Below are positions 7,940-16,596 of a DNA stretch of 20,853 nt, one piece after another. Every line of letters starts with the position of its first letter. Within the stretch, counting starts at the first letter, position 1. The notes beneath the pieces were generated by a model, which was not told where the DNA came from, did no database searches, and worked only from the letters and a program-made list of their open reading frames with translations. The translations under genes and the position numbers were made by a program. The stretch is from contig JAGCSE010000258.1 of NCBI GenBank assembly GCA_017964325.1, positions 1 through 20,853 on the forward strand, written 5' to 3'. Source of the stretch: Victivallales bacterium. Its GTDB lineage: Bacteria; Verrucomicrobiota; Lentisphaeria; Oligosphaerales; Oligosphaeraceae.

Positions 7940-9358
7940 ATGGAATCAAAGAACGGTTTTTCGAGCAAGATCGGTTATGTTTTGGCGGCAGCTGGTTCGG
8001 CGGTCGGCCTTGGCAATATCTGGCGTTTTCAGTATTTGGCGGCGCAGTACGGCGGCGGCATATTTCTCTTCACCTATTTAATATTGGTATTGACGTTCGG
8101 CTATGCGCTGTTGATTTCGGAGAACTGCATCGGCCGTATGACGGGAAAAGGGCCGGTCGGTTCATATCGCGATATGTGCGCAGGCAAGAAGTCGTTTTTG
8201 AAATTTGTGCAGGTCGGCGGTTGGATTAACGCGATTGTCCCGTTGATCATCGTGCCGTACTACTGCGTCATCGGCGGGTGGGTTGCGAAATACGTGTTTA
8301 CGTTTTTGACGACGCCTATCAGCAGTTTTGACCGCTTGGCGACGGTTGACGTGAACGGCACGGCCGTAAATGCCTCACAGCAGTACTTTGTGAGTTTCAT
8401 CACGTCAACGTGGCAGCCGATCATCTTCTTCCTGATTTTTGTGGCGATACTTGTTGTGGTTGTCGCTTGCGGCGTTGAGAAGGGCGTCGAGCGTTTCAAC
8501 AAGATTCTGATGCCTGCGTTGATCATCATCGTTCTCGGCATCTGCGTGTATTGCTGCTTCCTGCCAAACGCCGCCAAGGGCTTCAAGTATTATTTCGAGC
8601 CTGATTTCAGCAAATTCAGCTTCATGACAGTCGTGGCGGCGATGGGGCAGTTGTTCTATTCGCTGTCCATCGCGATGGGAATCATGGTGACATACGGTTC
8701 TTACATGCGGAAGGAGGACGATCTTGTCTCCAGCGTGAACCATGTGGAACTTTTCGACACAAGCGTGGCGTTTTTGGCCGGCATGATGATCATTCCGGCA
8801 GTCGTGGCGTTCGGCGGCGAGGAGGCTGCGAAGGCGTCCGGCCCTGGATTGGTGTTCATCACGATGCCGCAGGTATTTGCGAGTTTCACGGGTGGACGTC
8901 TGGTAGGCTTCCTGTTCTTTATTTTGGTATTGTTCGCGGCGGCGACGTCCGCCATTTCGCTTTTGGAGACGAACGTGCAGTCCATCGGGCAGGAGTTGAA
9001 ACTGAGCCGCAAGCAATCCATCATCTTCGGCATGATTGAAATCATCGTCATCGGCATCATCACGATTCTCGGTTACAGCGTTTTGTCGAATGTCCATCCG
9101 CTGGCATTCATCGACCACTACAAGAATCTGGACATTCTGGATTCGCTGGACACGATTTCCAACAACATCATGATGCCGATCGCCGCCATTTTCACGACGA
9201 TTCTTGTGACTGGTGTCATCGGACTGGAGAAATTCTGTGCGGAAATCAAGCAGACGTCGCATTGGCGGCGTGAATTCATCTACCAGTTGTGCATGTGCCT
9301 CATCGTGATCCCTTGCCTGCTGGTGATTCTGCTGAATTCCATCGGATTGATCAAGTAA
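7940..9358 (+). CDS. Neurotransmitter:sodium symporter (NSS/SNF) family transporter
   Basis: The 472-aa integral membrane protein carries the NSS signature in its first helix (GSAVGLGNIWRF, residues 19-30), where the unwound segment binds sodium and substrate. Other hallmarks are GVEKGVERFNKILMPAL (178-194) entering helix 5, LFYSLSIAMGIMVTYGSY (238-255) as the discontinuous helix 6, and ATSAIS (335-340) in helix 8, which provides the Na2 site. I count about 11 hydrophobic segments, like bacterial relatives such as MhsT and Tyt1 rather than 12-helix LeuT. The likely role is sodium-driven uptake of amino acids or similar small amines; the substrate cannot be read from sequence. It is monocistronic, with a strong terminator 14 bp past the stop. 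The Shine-Dalgarno site is weak. Confidence 0.93.
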   Translation: MESKNGFSSKIGYVLAAAGSAVGLGNIWRFQYLAAQYGGGIFLFTYLILVLTFGYALLISENCIGRMTGKGPVGSYRDMCAGKKSFLKFVQVGGWINAIVPLIIVPYYCVIGGWVAKYVFTFLTTPISSFDRLATVDVNGTAVNASQQYFVSFITSTWQPIIFFLIFVAILVVVVACGVEKGVERFNKILMPALIIIVLGICVYCCFLPNAAKGFKYYFEPDFSKFSFMTVVAAMGQLFYSLSIAMGIMVTYGSYMRKEDDLVSSVNHVELFDTSVAFLAGMMIIPAVVAFGGEEAAKASGPGLVFITMPQVFASFTGGRLVGFLFFILVLFAAATSAISLLETNVQSIGQELKLSRKQSIIFGMIEIIVIGIITILGYSVLSNVHPLAFIDHYKNLDILDSLDTISNNIMMPIAAIFTTILVTGVIGLEKFCAEIKQTSHWRREFIYQLCMCLIVIPCLLVILLNSIGLIK

Positions 9359-9371
9359 GATAAGTAATGTA

Positions 9372-9416
9372 GATGCTCCAGAATATTCGGGATATCTGGA
9401 GCATCATTGTTTTTTG
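9372..9416 (+). terminator. Rho-independent terminator of the NSS transporter gene
   Basis: GATGCTCCAGA (9372-9382) and TCTGGAGCATC (9395-9405) form a perfect 11-bp stem around a 12-base loop, followed by ATTGTTTTTT. It ends the plus-strand transcript before the convergent GNAT gene. Confidence 0.9.
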
Positions 9417-9447
9417 CTGAGTTGCCATGTGAGCGCAGGCTATTATT

Positions 9448-10020
9448 TTAAAAAAAACGCATTAATTGAAGATAAGTGATGCCTGTGGAGGACAGGCGGC
9501 TGCCATAGACTTTGAAATGGTGGTTTTGGTAGAATCCGAGAAGATTTGGATTTTCTTCACATTCTAGAAATACGATTCCGCCGCCAATTCTGCGTTGAAT
9601 GTCCTGTAGAACTTCAAATGCCAGTTCCATTAGTCTATTGCCAGAAATATATTCGTGTTTGGGCAGATTGAAGTTTTTACCAAACTGGGCAATCAGATAA
9701 GAAGAAGAGAGCAAACTGTCAGAATCTGCATCATATGTTCCATGTTTGAGAATCTTGCTTTTGAAGGTATTGCTCTGATGGTTACAGGCAATTTTAAATA
9801 GTTTGCCAGCCAACGCAAAGTAACCTGCAAGTTTGTGTTCATCATTCAGGATAAAATAGGTAACTGCTATTTTCTGACGAGCAAATGGAATCGCTTTGTC
9901 ATGTATGAATTGTTCGATTTCCGTGTTCAACGGACATTGAAAACTTAGAGCAAGATTCTGAGTATATTCATATCCATATAAATCTAAAATGTCATGGATA
10001 TTAATGATTGAAAATGCCAT
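9448..10020 (-). CDS. GNAT-family acetyltransferase, possible toxin of a TA pair
   Basis: The frame opens at 10128, but ATG at 10020 has AAGGAG six bases upstream, giving 190 aa, and I chose that. GNAT features are the central strands ITYFILND-like (VTYFILNDEHKLAGYFALAGK) and a later segment from GNRLMELAFEVL through RIGGGIVFLECE to NPNLLGFYQNHHFKVYGSR, which matches GNAT motif B (substrate-side helix and final strands). The acetyl-CoA loop (usually R/Q-x-x-G-x-G/A) is not clean: GKNFNLPKHEYISGNRL occupies that place. Acceptor unknown. A 54-aa gene lies just upstream on the same strand with a very similar Shine-Dalgarno context, an arrangement known for GNAT toxin-antitoxin modules. Codon use is AT-richer than the neighbours, which fits acquisition by transfer. 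Confidence 0.7.
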   Translation of the reverse strand: MAFSIINIHDILDLYGYEYTQNLALSFQCPLNTEIEQFIHDKAIPFARQKIAVTYFILNDEHKLAGYFALAGKLFKIACNHQSNTFKSKILKHGTYDADSDSLLSSSYLIAQFGKNFNLPKHEYISGNRLMELAFEVLQDIQRRIGGGIVFLECEENPNLLGFYQNHHFKVYGSRLSSTGITYLQLMRFF

Positions 10021-10124
10021 TTTACGCTCCTTGTGAAAAACAAATTTACCCAAGGACGCATTTGACAGGCTGAAATAAATGTTTAAAAATTCCCCTTGTT
10101 TTCCAATCAGAGCTTTATCAATAA

Positions 10125-10289
10125 TCAACCAAGAATTTTCTTTATCTTTTGGGGATCAGTTACTATGTGGCTTTTGCGATGTTTTTTATGTTGCGGTTGC
10201 TTTTCAAACCAGTCAAGCGCCTCCAGAATTTTCTTTACGGCTTCTGGGTCGTTAACCGCGAAATTATGGAATATGCTTTCTGTCGCCAT
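10125..10289 (-). CDS. Small 54-aa protein upstream of the GNAT gene (possible antitoxin)
   Basis: ATG at 10289 opens 54 codons to a TGA at 10125-10127. AAGGAG (10299-10304 on the opposite strand) lies nine bases before the ATG, and the flanking bases resemble the GNAT gene's start site. The protein begins MATESIFHNFAVNDPEAVKK, continues with an amphipathic helix (ILEALDWFEKQ) and ends in a basic Lys/His-rich tail (HKKHRKSHIV...KIKKILG). Small proteins with a phrase like F-x-N-F-x-V-x-D-P-E/K-A are, to my knowledge, often found beside toxin-like genes. An antitoxin binding the downstream GNAT enzyme is the simplest reading, but this is inferred from size, charge and position. The gap to the GNAT start is 104 bp. 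Confidence 0.6.
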   Translation of the reverse strand: MATESIFHNFAVNDPEAVKKILEALDWFEKQPQHKKHRKSHIVTDPQKIKKILG

Positions 10290-10315
10290 ATCTGAATGCT
10301 CCTTGTTTATTCAAT

Positions 10316-10343
10316 ACTTTACATCGTCTTAAAGAAATTTCAA
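10316..10343 (-). promoter_or_regulatory. Possible promoter of the small-protein/GNAT pair
   Basis: On the minus strand TTGAAA (10338-10343) and TAAAGT (10316-10321) are 16 bp apart. Transcription would start near 10309, about 20 bases before the ATG at 10289, leaving room for the AAGGAG site. The -10 matches consensus at only four of six positions. Confidence 0.3.
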
Positions 10344-10423
10344 ATGAATTAAGGTAATATCCAGAAAAATATTCTTTGGAAAAGTTAATGGTTGATAAGT
10401 TGAGATTGCTGAATGGCGTTGTT

Positions 10424-10456
10424 GTGAAACCGACGCCGATAGGGCATCGGTTTCAC
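10424..10456. terminator. Stem-loop after the GH123-like gene
   Basis: GTGAAACCGA (10424-10433) and TCGGTTTCAC (10447-10456) make a perfect 10-bp stem, with three further possible pairs (GCC with GGC) inside the loop. It lies 7 bp past the stop of the minus-strand gene that ends at 10464. There is no T-run on either side, so it may be a 3'-end processing or stabilising hairpin rather than a classical terminator. Confidence 0.5.
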
Positions 10457-10463
10457 GAAAATA

Positions 10464-13178
10464 TCACGGCTTGGCGGCCATGATGGCTTCCGCAAGCTGG
10501 TGGCGGTAGGTGCGCAGCAGTTTCGGATCACGGGAGAACTGCTGCATGGTCGTCACGAGTTCTTCCGGAACGGGAAGTGACTTGCCTGTGCGTTTTTCCA
10601 GTTCGAGAACGTAGGCGTAGTCCTCCAAGCCGTCGCGGAAATTCTCCGAACGGATGGTGCCGAGGAGACCGTCGGGACCTGCGCAGAAGATGGAACCGTC
10701 GCCGTTTGCGGTCTGGTAACTGGCTGGATTCCAGTCAGTATAGGGGCCGCCGTCGATTGGCTTCTTATTGAGTGGCCAACGGGTGAGGGCGTAGTAGAGG
10801 AAGCCGTCTGGACGGTATTTGGCAGTCATCGCGCCCATGAGAAGACGCGCTTCGATGGCGTCGTATTCGATGAACCAGTTGGCGTAGGGATGGGGCGGCC
10901 CGATGCAGATGTACCACCAGATCTTGTGGCCTTTCGCGCGGCTGCGGGCAACCGTTTCCGGATTGTATCGCGGCGTCAGCGGTGTAAAAATGTCAACGGC
11001 GTCATCAAGACAGGTTTCGAGCCCGAAACTGTGGTCGTAGGCCGTCGTCGCCAGCGGAATGTTCGGATATTTGGCCTTGATGGCCTTATAGACTTTTGCG
11101 ATGACGGGGAACGTGTTCATCGGATATTCATCGTATCCATAGACATACGCATATTTCAACAGATTCTCCTTCTGGAGGATGGGCGTCCAGTAGTCGAGCA
11201 CGTTGAGAACATGGTCGATCTCCTCCTGTACGCGCGGGTCGTCAGGATTGGTGCATTCACGCGGCGTGTGAACGGAAATGATGTTGAAACAACGGAGCAA
11301 GTCTTTGTCGCGCAGACGTTTCAATGCCTCGATGGGGAGGCCAAGCGACTGCGGATTGCCGCGTTTGGCACCACGGTAAATGTTGTCGATGTCGATTTTG
11401 TATTCGGCGAGTTTGTCAACGCATTGATTGTAAATTTGGTTGTAGCGTTCTTGACTGATGTCGTTGCCCCAGACTTGACGGATGTGGTTGCGGAAATCGG
11501 TGGCTGTATCCAATGGTGACTTGTCCGGCAGGACGAAATCGAAAACATGGAGAGACAGCGGCAGCGAAGCGACGGCCTTGCCGTCTGCAAGTATCTGGAC
11601 ATTGGCATGATAGATGCCCGGCTTCGCATCTTTGGGTGTCTTGAAGCGGAGCCAGAAGGAAACGGCTTCGTGCGGGGCGACCTTCGCGGCCTTCTGGAAG
11701 TCAAGAATTGGATCGGGCCACCAGCCCTGGTAGTCTGCGGCGTATGGCGGCTTCTCGCATTTCACATGGCCGACGACGGCGACGCAGACGGCGTCGGACG
11801 GCAGCGTATAGTCACCGTTTTTTAAAGGACTTACTGTTATGGATGCGGTTGCCTCACGATTGCCGACAGCGACAATCTGGACGCTTTCATATTCATTCTG
11901 AGCCATTTCCAGCTTGATTTGATTGGCGAACGCGACATCCTTCAACGGCAGGTCGTTGATCATGACTTTCGTCATGGAATCGGCGACGGCGACGCCGAAG
12001 GGCGACTGAGGGAACGCCTTGGCCGTCTGGGCGATGATGTATTCTTCGTCTAATAAGCGGCCGTGTTTGGCAAACCAATCCTGCAGAAGGCGTTCGCTGT
12101 CAGCGAGTTTCCGTAGCTGGCTGAGCGAACTGATATCGGCTGCTGCGGCTTTTTCGCCTTCCGCGAAATTTGCTGCGATTTTTTCGTAATCCTCCAGTAA
12201 GGTGCCGCGCCGTTCAGGCGGAATGGCTTCGATTTGCTTTCTGACGGCTTCCAGCGGGGCTTTCATCAGGAGGATGTCTTCTTTTTTTGGGGGGTGCAAA
12301 CAGATGGCTCTTAATGCGGCTTTACCATTTTTCGTAGTGGAGGAGATTGTGACAAGGCGGATGAATTGAAGATCCAATCCGGTCTTGCGCAACGTAATAG
12401 GCCATGTGTTCTCCGTGCCCGGATTTTGAAGAAATTCATGTTTGGAGGTTTTGCCGTGGGCGTCAATGATGGTGACGACAATCGGCGTGACATCGCCGGA
12501 AACATTTGTCGTGACGGATAATGCCGCGAAGGGGGACCAATCGTAGCCTATATAGTTGTCCTGCAAGGTGTGGAAACTGAAGGGAAGTGACGACACATAC
12601 TGTGGTCTGTCGAAGGTCGCGAGCCTGGCAAAATCCTCGACGGGGACATTGTTCTGCAAGTTGCGTTTCACGAGGGCGATACGTTCATAGAAAAGGGTGA
12701 GCTCCTTGGCCGGACGCGTCATGAACAAGTCGAATTTGACGATGGAATCGCCTATGGTCGGCTGGAATTCGGAGACAGGCAGCATGATTCTGTTCCAATA
12801 TGGTTCAAGCATGATGTGCTTGGTCCAACGTTTTTTAGGACCGTCCAGACAGACGCCGAGATCAACGTTTCCCTGTTGCGGTGGATTATAGACGGAAAAC
12901 GCGAAGGCGTCCCATCCGTCCAGATTTGCACCATTGAAATTTGGTTTGTTGAAATAGACGGATGGCCATTCGGGATCGCCTTTCTGCTTGTATTCTGGAT
13001 AAATGACTTTCAGGTCTTTTTCCTTCGGAGAGCCCGGCTTAGGAGCCAGTTCGTTCTTCATGCCAGGAAATGAACCAGATGCGGGCATTTTATCAGGCGG
13101 GAAGAAGACGAGTTCATCAAGCGGAGCGGCAGTAAGGGCGGCTGTGAGAAGCGATAGGAAGGCAAAGAGTCTTTTCAT
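10464..13178 (-). CDS. Secreted GH123/DUF4091-like glycoside hydrolase
   Basis: The 904-aa product starts with a signal peptide (MKRLFAFLSLLTAALTA, cleavage near residue 17-18). Residues about 20-170 look like a carbohydrate-binding or jelly-roll domain, and 180-295 like a second beta domain. A helical, charged linker (about 300-390) is followed by a beta-sandwich (about 395-550) and a TIM-barrel-like C-terminal region (about 555-870). The latter matches the GH123 catalytic/DUF4091 type: YAYVYGYDEYP holds an adjacent Asp683-Glu684 pair where GH123 enzymes have their Asp/Glu catalytic pair, followed by WWYICIGPPHPY (754-765) and the terminal ENFRDGLEDYAY (845-856). GH123 members hydrolyse beta-N-acetylgalactosaminides by substrate-assisted catalysis; whether this one does is inference. 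It forms its own transcription unit, because a terminator separates it from the upstream operon. Confidence 0.82.
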   Translation of the reverse strand: MKRLFAFLSLLTAALTAAPLDELVFFPPDKMPASGSFPGMKNELAPKPGSPKEKDLKVIYPEYKQKGDPEWPSVYFNKPNFNGANLDGWDAFAFSVYNPPQQGNVDLGVCLDGPKKRWTKHIMLEPYWNRIMLPVSEFQPTIGDSIVKFDLFMTRPAKELTLFYERIALVKRNLQNNVPVEDFARLATFDRPQYVSSLPFSFHTLQDNYIGYDWSPFAALSVTTNVSGDVTPIVVTIIDAHGKTSKHEFLQNPGTENTWPITLRKTGLDLQFIRLVTISSTTKNGKAALRAICLHPPKKEDILLMKAPLEAVRKQIEAIPPERRGTLLEDYEKIAANFAEGEKAAAADISSLSQLRKLADSERLLQDWFAKHGRLLDEEYIIAQTAKAFPQSPFGVAVADSMTKVMINDLPLKDVAFANQIKLEMAQNEYESVQIVAVGNREATASITVSPLKNGDYTLPSDAVCVAVVGHVKCEKPPYAADYQGWWPDPILDFQKAAKVAPHEAVSFWLRFKTPKDAKPGIYHANVQILADGKAVASLPLSLHVFDFVLPDKSPLDTATDFRNHIRQVWGNDISQERYNQIYNQCVDKLAEYKIDIDNIYRGAKRGNPQSLGLPIEALKRLRDKDLLRCFNIISVHTPRECTNPDDPRVQEEIDHVLNVLDYWTPILQKENLLKYAYVYGYDEYPMNTFPVIAKVYKAIKAKYPNIPLATTAYDHSFGLETCLDDAVDIFTPLTPRYNPETVARSRAKGHKIWWYICIGPPHPYANWFIEYDAIEARLLMGAMTAKYRPDGFLYYALTRWPLNKKPIDGGPYTDWNPASYQTANGDGSIFCAGPDGLLGTIRSENFRDGLEDYAYVLELEKRTGKSLPVPEELVTTMQQFSRDPKLLRTYRHQLAEAIMAAKP

Positions 13179-13208
13179 GTTGCATTCTTTTATATATTAA
13201 GGTAAAAG

Positions 13209-13239
13209 ACAAAAAAGTCCCCTTCATGGTGAAGGGGAC
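13209..13239 (-). terminator. Rho-independent terminator of the reductase-isomerase operon
   Basis: GTCCCCTTCA (13217-13226) and TGAAGGGGAC (13230-13239) form a perfect 10-bp stem with a three-base loop; on the minus strand it is followed by TTTTTTGTC. It lies 11 bp past the isomerase-like gene and insulates the GH123-like gene downstream. Confidence 0.93.
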
Positions 13240-13249
13240 ACGGATGGAA

Positions 13250-14131
13250 TCAAGGCATGGCTTTCAGCATGGTTTGCAGACCAATGAGGGAGTCTTTCAG
13301 GCAGTCCATGGCGGGGCGGCCGTCAGGATAGGTCTCCTGTTCGACGGTCAGCCAGTCGGTGTTGCCGATTTCGCGGGCGGCCAGCAGGACGGACGGCCAT
13401 GGAACGGAATCCTGCCCGAGAATGGCCTTTTTCGCGCCTTGGTCTTTCTTGACGACGGATGGCTTGATATGGAGCGTGCGGGAACGGCCCGGATATTTAC
13501 GGATGAGGGCTGCTGGATCCTGCCCTGCGACGTAGGACCAGCCGCAGTCTTGCTGGAGGATGACGTCTTCTGAAGTATTTTCAGCGAAGAGCTCCCAGAA
13601 AGTCTTGTCTCCGAGCTTTTTGAATTCGCCCGTGTGGCAGTGGTAGCCGCAGGCCATGCCGAGTGGCTTGAGGATGGCGGCGGTCTGGTTGAAGATGTCC
13701 GCCAGTTCCTTCCATTTGTCCGGATTGGTGAAGCGACCGTCTCCGGGGACAACGAGGAACTTGCAGCCTATGGCGGCATGGAAGTCAATGGTTCTCTGGA
13801 GGTTGTTCTTGTCGAAGCTGCCTGTCCCGATGTGGGTTCCGGAGGCTATTAGGCCGAGATCGTCAAGACGCTTCTTCAGTTCGGCTGGCTTGTTGCCATA
13901 GTTGTAATAGCCTGCAAATTCGACACCTTTGAATCCCATCTGGGCGACTTTTTCCAATGCGTTGTCGAAATTGGCGCCGCAGTCTCCGCGGACGGAGTAC
14001 ATCTGGGCTGAAATCTGCATTTTGGATTTTGTTTTTTCCTGTGCGCTGATGCAGCTTGGGAGGAACGCGAGGCCGGAGGCGGCGATAAGACTGGTCTTCA
14101 GAAAATCACGGCGCGAGAAATTGGAAATCAT
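13250..14131 (-). CDS. TAT-exported sugar phosphate isomerase/epimerase-like protein
   Basis: The 293-aa protein begins with a twin-arginine signal (SRRDFLK, residues 6-12), a hydrophobic stretch, and LPSC at 24-27, which could be a lipobox, so a periplasmic or lipid-anchored product is likely. The mature part is a xylose isomerase-like TIM barrel (AP endonuclease 2 superfamily, PF01261 type). Likely metal or active-site residues are Glu71 (GVEFAGYY), His100 (SGTHIG), His164/His166 (YHCHTGEF), Asp195 (QQDCGW), His221 (LHIKP) and Glu264 or Glu266 (TVEQE). The family isomerises or epimerises sugars; exported members in this phylum often sit with oxidoreductases. The start has AAAGGAG six bases upstream. 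It follows the aldo/keto reductase gene by 35 bp in the same operon. Substrate unknown. Confidence 0.9.
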   Translation of the reverse strand: MISNFSRRDFLKTSLIAASGLAFLPSCISAQEKTKSKMQISAQMYSVRGDCGANFDNALEKVAQMGFKGVEFAGYYNYGNKPAELKKRLDDLGLIASGTHIGTGSFDKNNLQRTIDFHAAIGCKFLVVPGDGRFTNPDKWKELADIFNQTAAILKPLGMACGYHCHTGEFKKLGDKTFWELFAENTSEDVILQQDCGWSYVAGQDPAALIRKYPGRSRTLHIKPSVVKKDQGAKKAILGQDSVPWPSVLLAAREIGNTDWLTVEQETYPDGRPAMDCLKDSLIGLQTMLKAMP

Positions 14132-14165
14132 TTGCTACTCCTTTGTTTGTAGTGGGATATGAAAA

Positions 14166-15014
14166 CTAAAGAGGAACTGTCGGGGAAATGACCAATTGGC
14201 CTGGATAGTCGCGGCGGAGGCGGTCCAAATCCTTCTGTTCAAGAGAAATGGACAATGCCGCGAGATTCTCGGGGATATGCGCAATGGAGCGCATGGCGGT
14301 GATGGTGACGACGTTCTTTTGCTGGAGGAGGAAGGCGAGGCCGATCTGGGCGGCGGTTGCGTGGTATTTGGCGCACATTTCGTCCATGAGTGGACATGGC
14401 GTGAGATTGCGGAGCGGGCGCCAGGCTTCCAGCATGACGTCGTTGGCCTGACACCATGGAAGCAATTCCGGTTCGCATTCGCGGACGACGAGATTGTAGT
14501 GTACTTGGTTGAGTACGAGCTTGTTAGACGTGCAACTTTGCGCCTTTTGGAAACGTTGTAGCGAGAAATTGCTGACGCCGATAAAGCGGGCGAGGCCGTG
14601 GTCGATGACGGCATCCATGCCGCGCATGGTGTCCTCCAATGGGATGTCTGGATTGACCTGATGGATTAAAAACAAGTCCATGTAGTTTGTATTCAAGCGT
14701 TTGATGGAGTTTTCCGCCGCGCGGAGGACGTCGTCCGCATGGAGATGAGTCTTCCAGACTTTTGACGTGATGAAAAGGGAACCTCTGTCCAGTCCCGTAA
14801 TAGCCTTGCCTACAAGCTCTTCGCTATGTCCGGCGGCGTACATTTCCGCCGTGTCGATGCGTGTGAAGCCGAGGGAAATCGCGTGGCGGATGACTGCGGC
14901 GAGCTGGTCATCGTCGGCATTTGGGTCGGGCAGGTCTCGGCCGCCCGTGCCCCATGTACCGAGGCCGAGGGAAGGCAGTTCGAAGCCAGAGAGGAGTTTT
15001 TTTGTCTTGAGCAT
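14166..15014 (-). CDS. Aldo/keto reductase
   Basis: This 282-aa NADPH-dependent oxidoreductase has the complete AKR catalytic tetrad: Asp54 and Tyr59 (RIDTAEMYAAG), Lys85 (FITSKVW) and His118 (LFLIHQVN). GVSNFS (about 146-151) and LVLNQVHYN (about 166-174) are further signature segments, and the C-terminal NADPH-binding part contains TAMRSIAHIPEN. Length and layout match the family; no signal peptide, so it is cytoplasmic. Conserved substrate-pocket residues do not reveal the carbonyl substrate. It is the first gene of a two-gene operon with a TAT-exported isomerase-like protein, suggesting sugar or polyol conversion, although the two act in different compartments unless the second is a precursor only. 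No good Shine-Dalgarno site precedes the ATG. Confidence 0.93.
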   Translation of the reverse strand: MLKTKKLLSGFELPSLGLGTWGTGGRDLPDPNADDDQLAAVIRHAISLGFTRIDTAEMYAAGHSEELVGKAITGLDRGSLFITSKVWKTHLHADDVLRAAENSIKRLNTNYMDLFLIHQVNPDIPLEDTMRGMDAVIDHGLARFIGVSNFSLQRFQKAQSCTSNKLVLNQVHYNLVVRECEPELLPWCQANDVMLEAWRPLRNLTPCPLMDEMCAKYHATAAQIGLAFLLQQKNVVTITAMRSIAHIPENLAALSISLEQKDLDRLRRDYPGQLVISPTVPL

Positions 15015-15250
15015 AGTGGTTGGCCTATTGGTTTAAATGGTTATATAAGGTAACATAATACCACAAAATCAAATCATCCACAGAAAAAATGGAACTAAAG
15101 TCGGTTTTTGGTTGTTTAAGGAATAGAAAACATAAAAAAAGGGTTAATACGAGGAAAAGAAATAAAAATAGGATTTGTAATCTTGTCAATAGCCTTTAAC
15201 TTATCAAGATGTATTGGAAGCTGAAGACAAAACAACCATGGAGTGCCGAT

Positions 15251-16498
15251 ATGACAAGAAAAATAAATTACATTGTAGGAATGCTGACATTGGTGATGTG
15301 GCTGCCGCTGGTTGGCCAGGAAGCCGCTGCGCCAGCGGCTCCTGCGCTGAAGCCGACGGCTGGTGCGGCGAAAGCGGAGAAGCCGAAGGGAGATGTCGAA
15401 GATGCTCGCATTAGTTTCATCCAGATGACGAATCTTCGTGCCTTGGGCAAGGAGTTCGAAGGTGTTGACTACATCCTGTGGTCGCAGGACGGTAAGAGAT
15501 TGCTGGTGGATCGACGTTACGTTGATAAACGGACGGATGCCTTGGAAATTGACATCACGAGCGAAGCGGTCAAGAACCTGTCTTCAGGCCGACAAGGCAA
15601 CGGTTTCCGCTACAACAACGGGGCTCCTGCGTGGAATCCGAAAGACAAGGGCTATGTATTTGTCGGACAAAGCGATAAGAGCAAAGACTTTGCCCGTTCG
15701 ATTCCGTCCAACGGCCAACAGTGCAATCTGTGGTACTACAATGAAGCCAATGGAAAGTACACGGCGTTGACGAGCTACCAACTGTCTTTCACCAATCCAC
15801 GTGGTGTGGCGATGCCGCGTTTTTCCTCTGACGGCAAACAGATTTTCTGGTGCGGCGCGGACGGCGGAAAGGGAAACACATTCTGGGGGCAGCGTGCGCT
15901 GTTCATCGGAGATTTCATTCCAGGAACGGTTCCGCGTGTGAAGAACATTAAGAAATTGCAACCGAGCAACAACCATGATTTCTATGAAAGCTATGGATTT
16001 ACACCTGACGGCAAGAAGCTGCTGTTTGTGGCGCCGTTCGAGAAGGAAACGCCATGGTATGCCGCAGATATCTGCTTCATGAACGTCGATGGGACGGAGG
16101 TCCAGAATTTGACGAATACGACGCAGGTGTGGGACCGCTATCCTTCGTTGTCGCCGAAAGGCAAGAAGATCATTTGGAGCTCCAGCGAGGGCTTCGAAAT
16201 CGCGTATCTTGGCATCGGTGGCAACCGCTGGCAGTTGGAACTGAAGTCCGAACTGTGGATCATGAACAGCAACGGACAGGACAAGCGGCAGTTGACACGC
16301 TTCAACCGCCGTGGTTCGGAGCATAGTTTTCTCGTCAACGGTCGCCGCGCATACGTCGGCATGACGGCATGGAATCCCGACGGCAAGCAGATTGCGTTTG
16401 TCGTGTATCACGACCAGACGTTGAGCGGCAGCATGGACGGCTTGCTGTCCCGCGTGTTTGTCGCGGACTTGGTGGAAAGCAATGTGTATAATGAATAG
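15251..16498 (+). CDS. Secreted TolB/PD40-type beta-propeller protein
   Basis: The frame opens at 15209, but ATG at 15251 has GGAG eight bases before it and begins directly with a signal peptide (MTRKINYIVGMLTLVMWLP), so I chose it (415 aa). After an Ala/Pro/Lys-rich linker (EAAAPAAPALKPTAGAAK), the rest is a series of WD40-like/PD40 blades recognised by the S-x-D/P-G-K-x-I/L core: ILWSQDGKRLLVD, PRFSSDGKQIFWCG, FTPDGKKLLFVAP, PSLSPKGKKIIWSS and AWNPDGKQIAFVV. Such TolB-like propellers are periplasmic protein- or ligand-binding platforms. No tol or pal genes are near, so a Tol-system role is not supported. The C-terminus ends soon after the last blade (RVFVADLVESNVYNE). A stem-loop lies 65 bp past the stop. 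Confidence 0.85.
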   Translation: MTRKINYIVGMLTLVMWLPLVGQEAAAPAAPALKPTAGAAKAEKPKGDVEDARISFIQMTNLRALGKEFEGVDYILWSQDGKRLLVDRRYVDKRTDALEIDITSEAVKNLSSGRQGNGFRYNNGAPAWNPKDKGYVFVGQSDKSKDFARSIPSNGQQCNLWYYNEANGKYTALTSYQLSFTNPRGVAMPRFSSDGKQIFWCGADGGKGNTFWGQRALFIGDFIPGTVPRVKNIKKLQPSNNHDFYESYGFTPDGKKLLFVAPFEKETPWYAADICFMNVDGTEVQNLTNTTQVWDRYPSLSPKGKKIIWSSSEGFEIAYLGIGGNRWQLELKSELWIMNSNGQDKRQLTRFNRRGSEHSFLVNGRRAYVGMTAWNPDGKQIAFVVYHDQTLSGSMDGLLSRVFVADLVESNVYNE

Positions 16499-16562
16499 TG
16501 GCCAAGATGGCTGCGTGCGGAGTTTTGACGCATAGATCCCCGCGTGGTCGGTTATGGGAGGG

Positions 16563-16596
16563 ACCTGCGGGAGCGGGGCCTTCCCGGTTATCAGGT
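16563..16596 (+). terminator. GC-rich stem-loop after the propeller gene
   Basis: ACCTG-CGGGA (16563-16572) pairs with TCCCG (16582-16586) and CAGGT (16592-16596), with GTTAT bulged on one side. No T-run follows, so function as a terminator is uncertain. The rest of the 178 bp between the propeller stop and the variable-region remnant shows no gene. Confidence 0.4.

Noticed and set aside
8405..9262. 285-codon open frame antisense to the NSS transporter gene
   Set aside because: The translation is rich in Arg, His and Asp, as expected from reverse-reading hydrophobic transporter codons.
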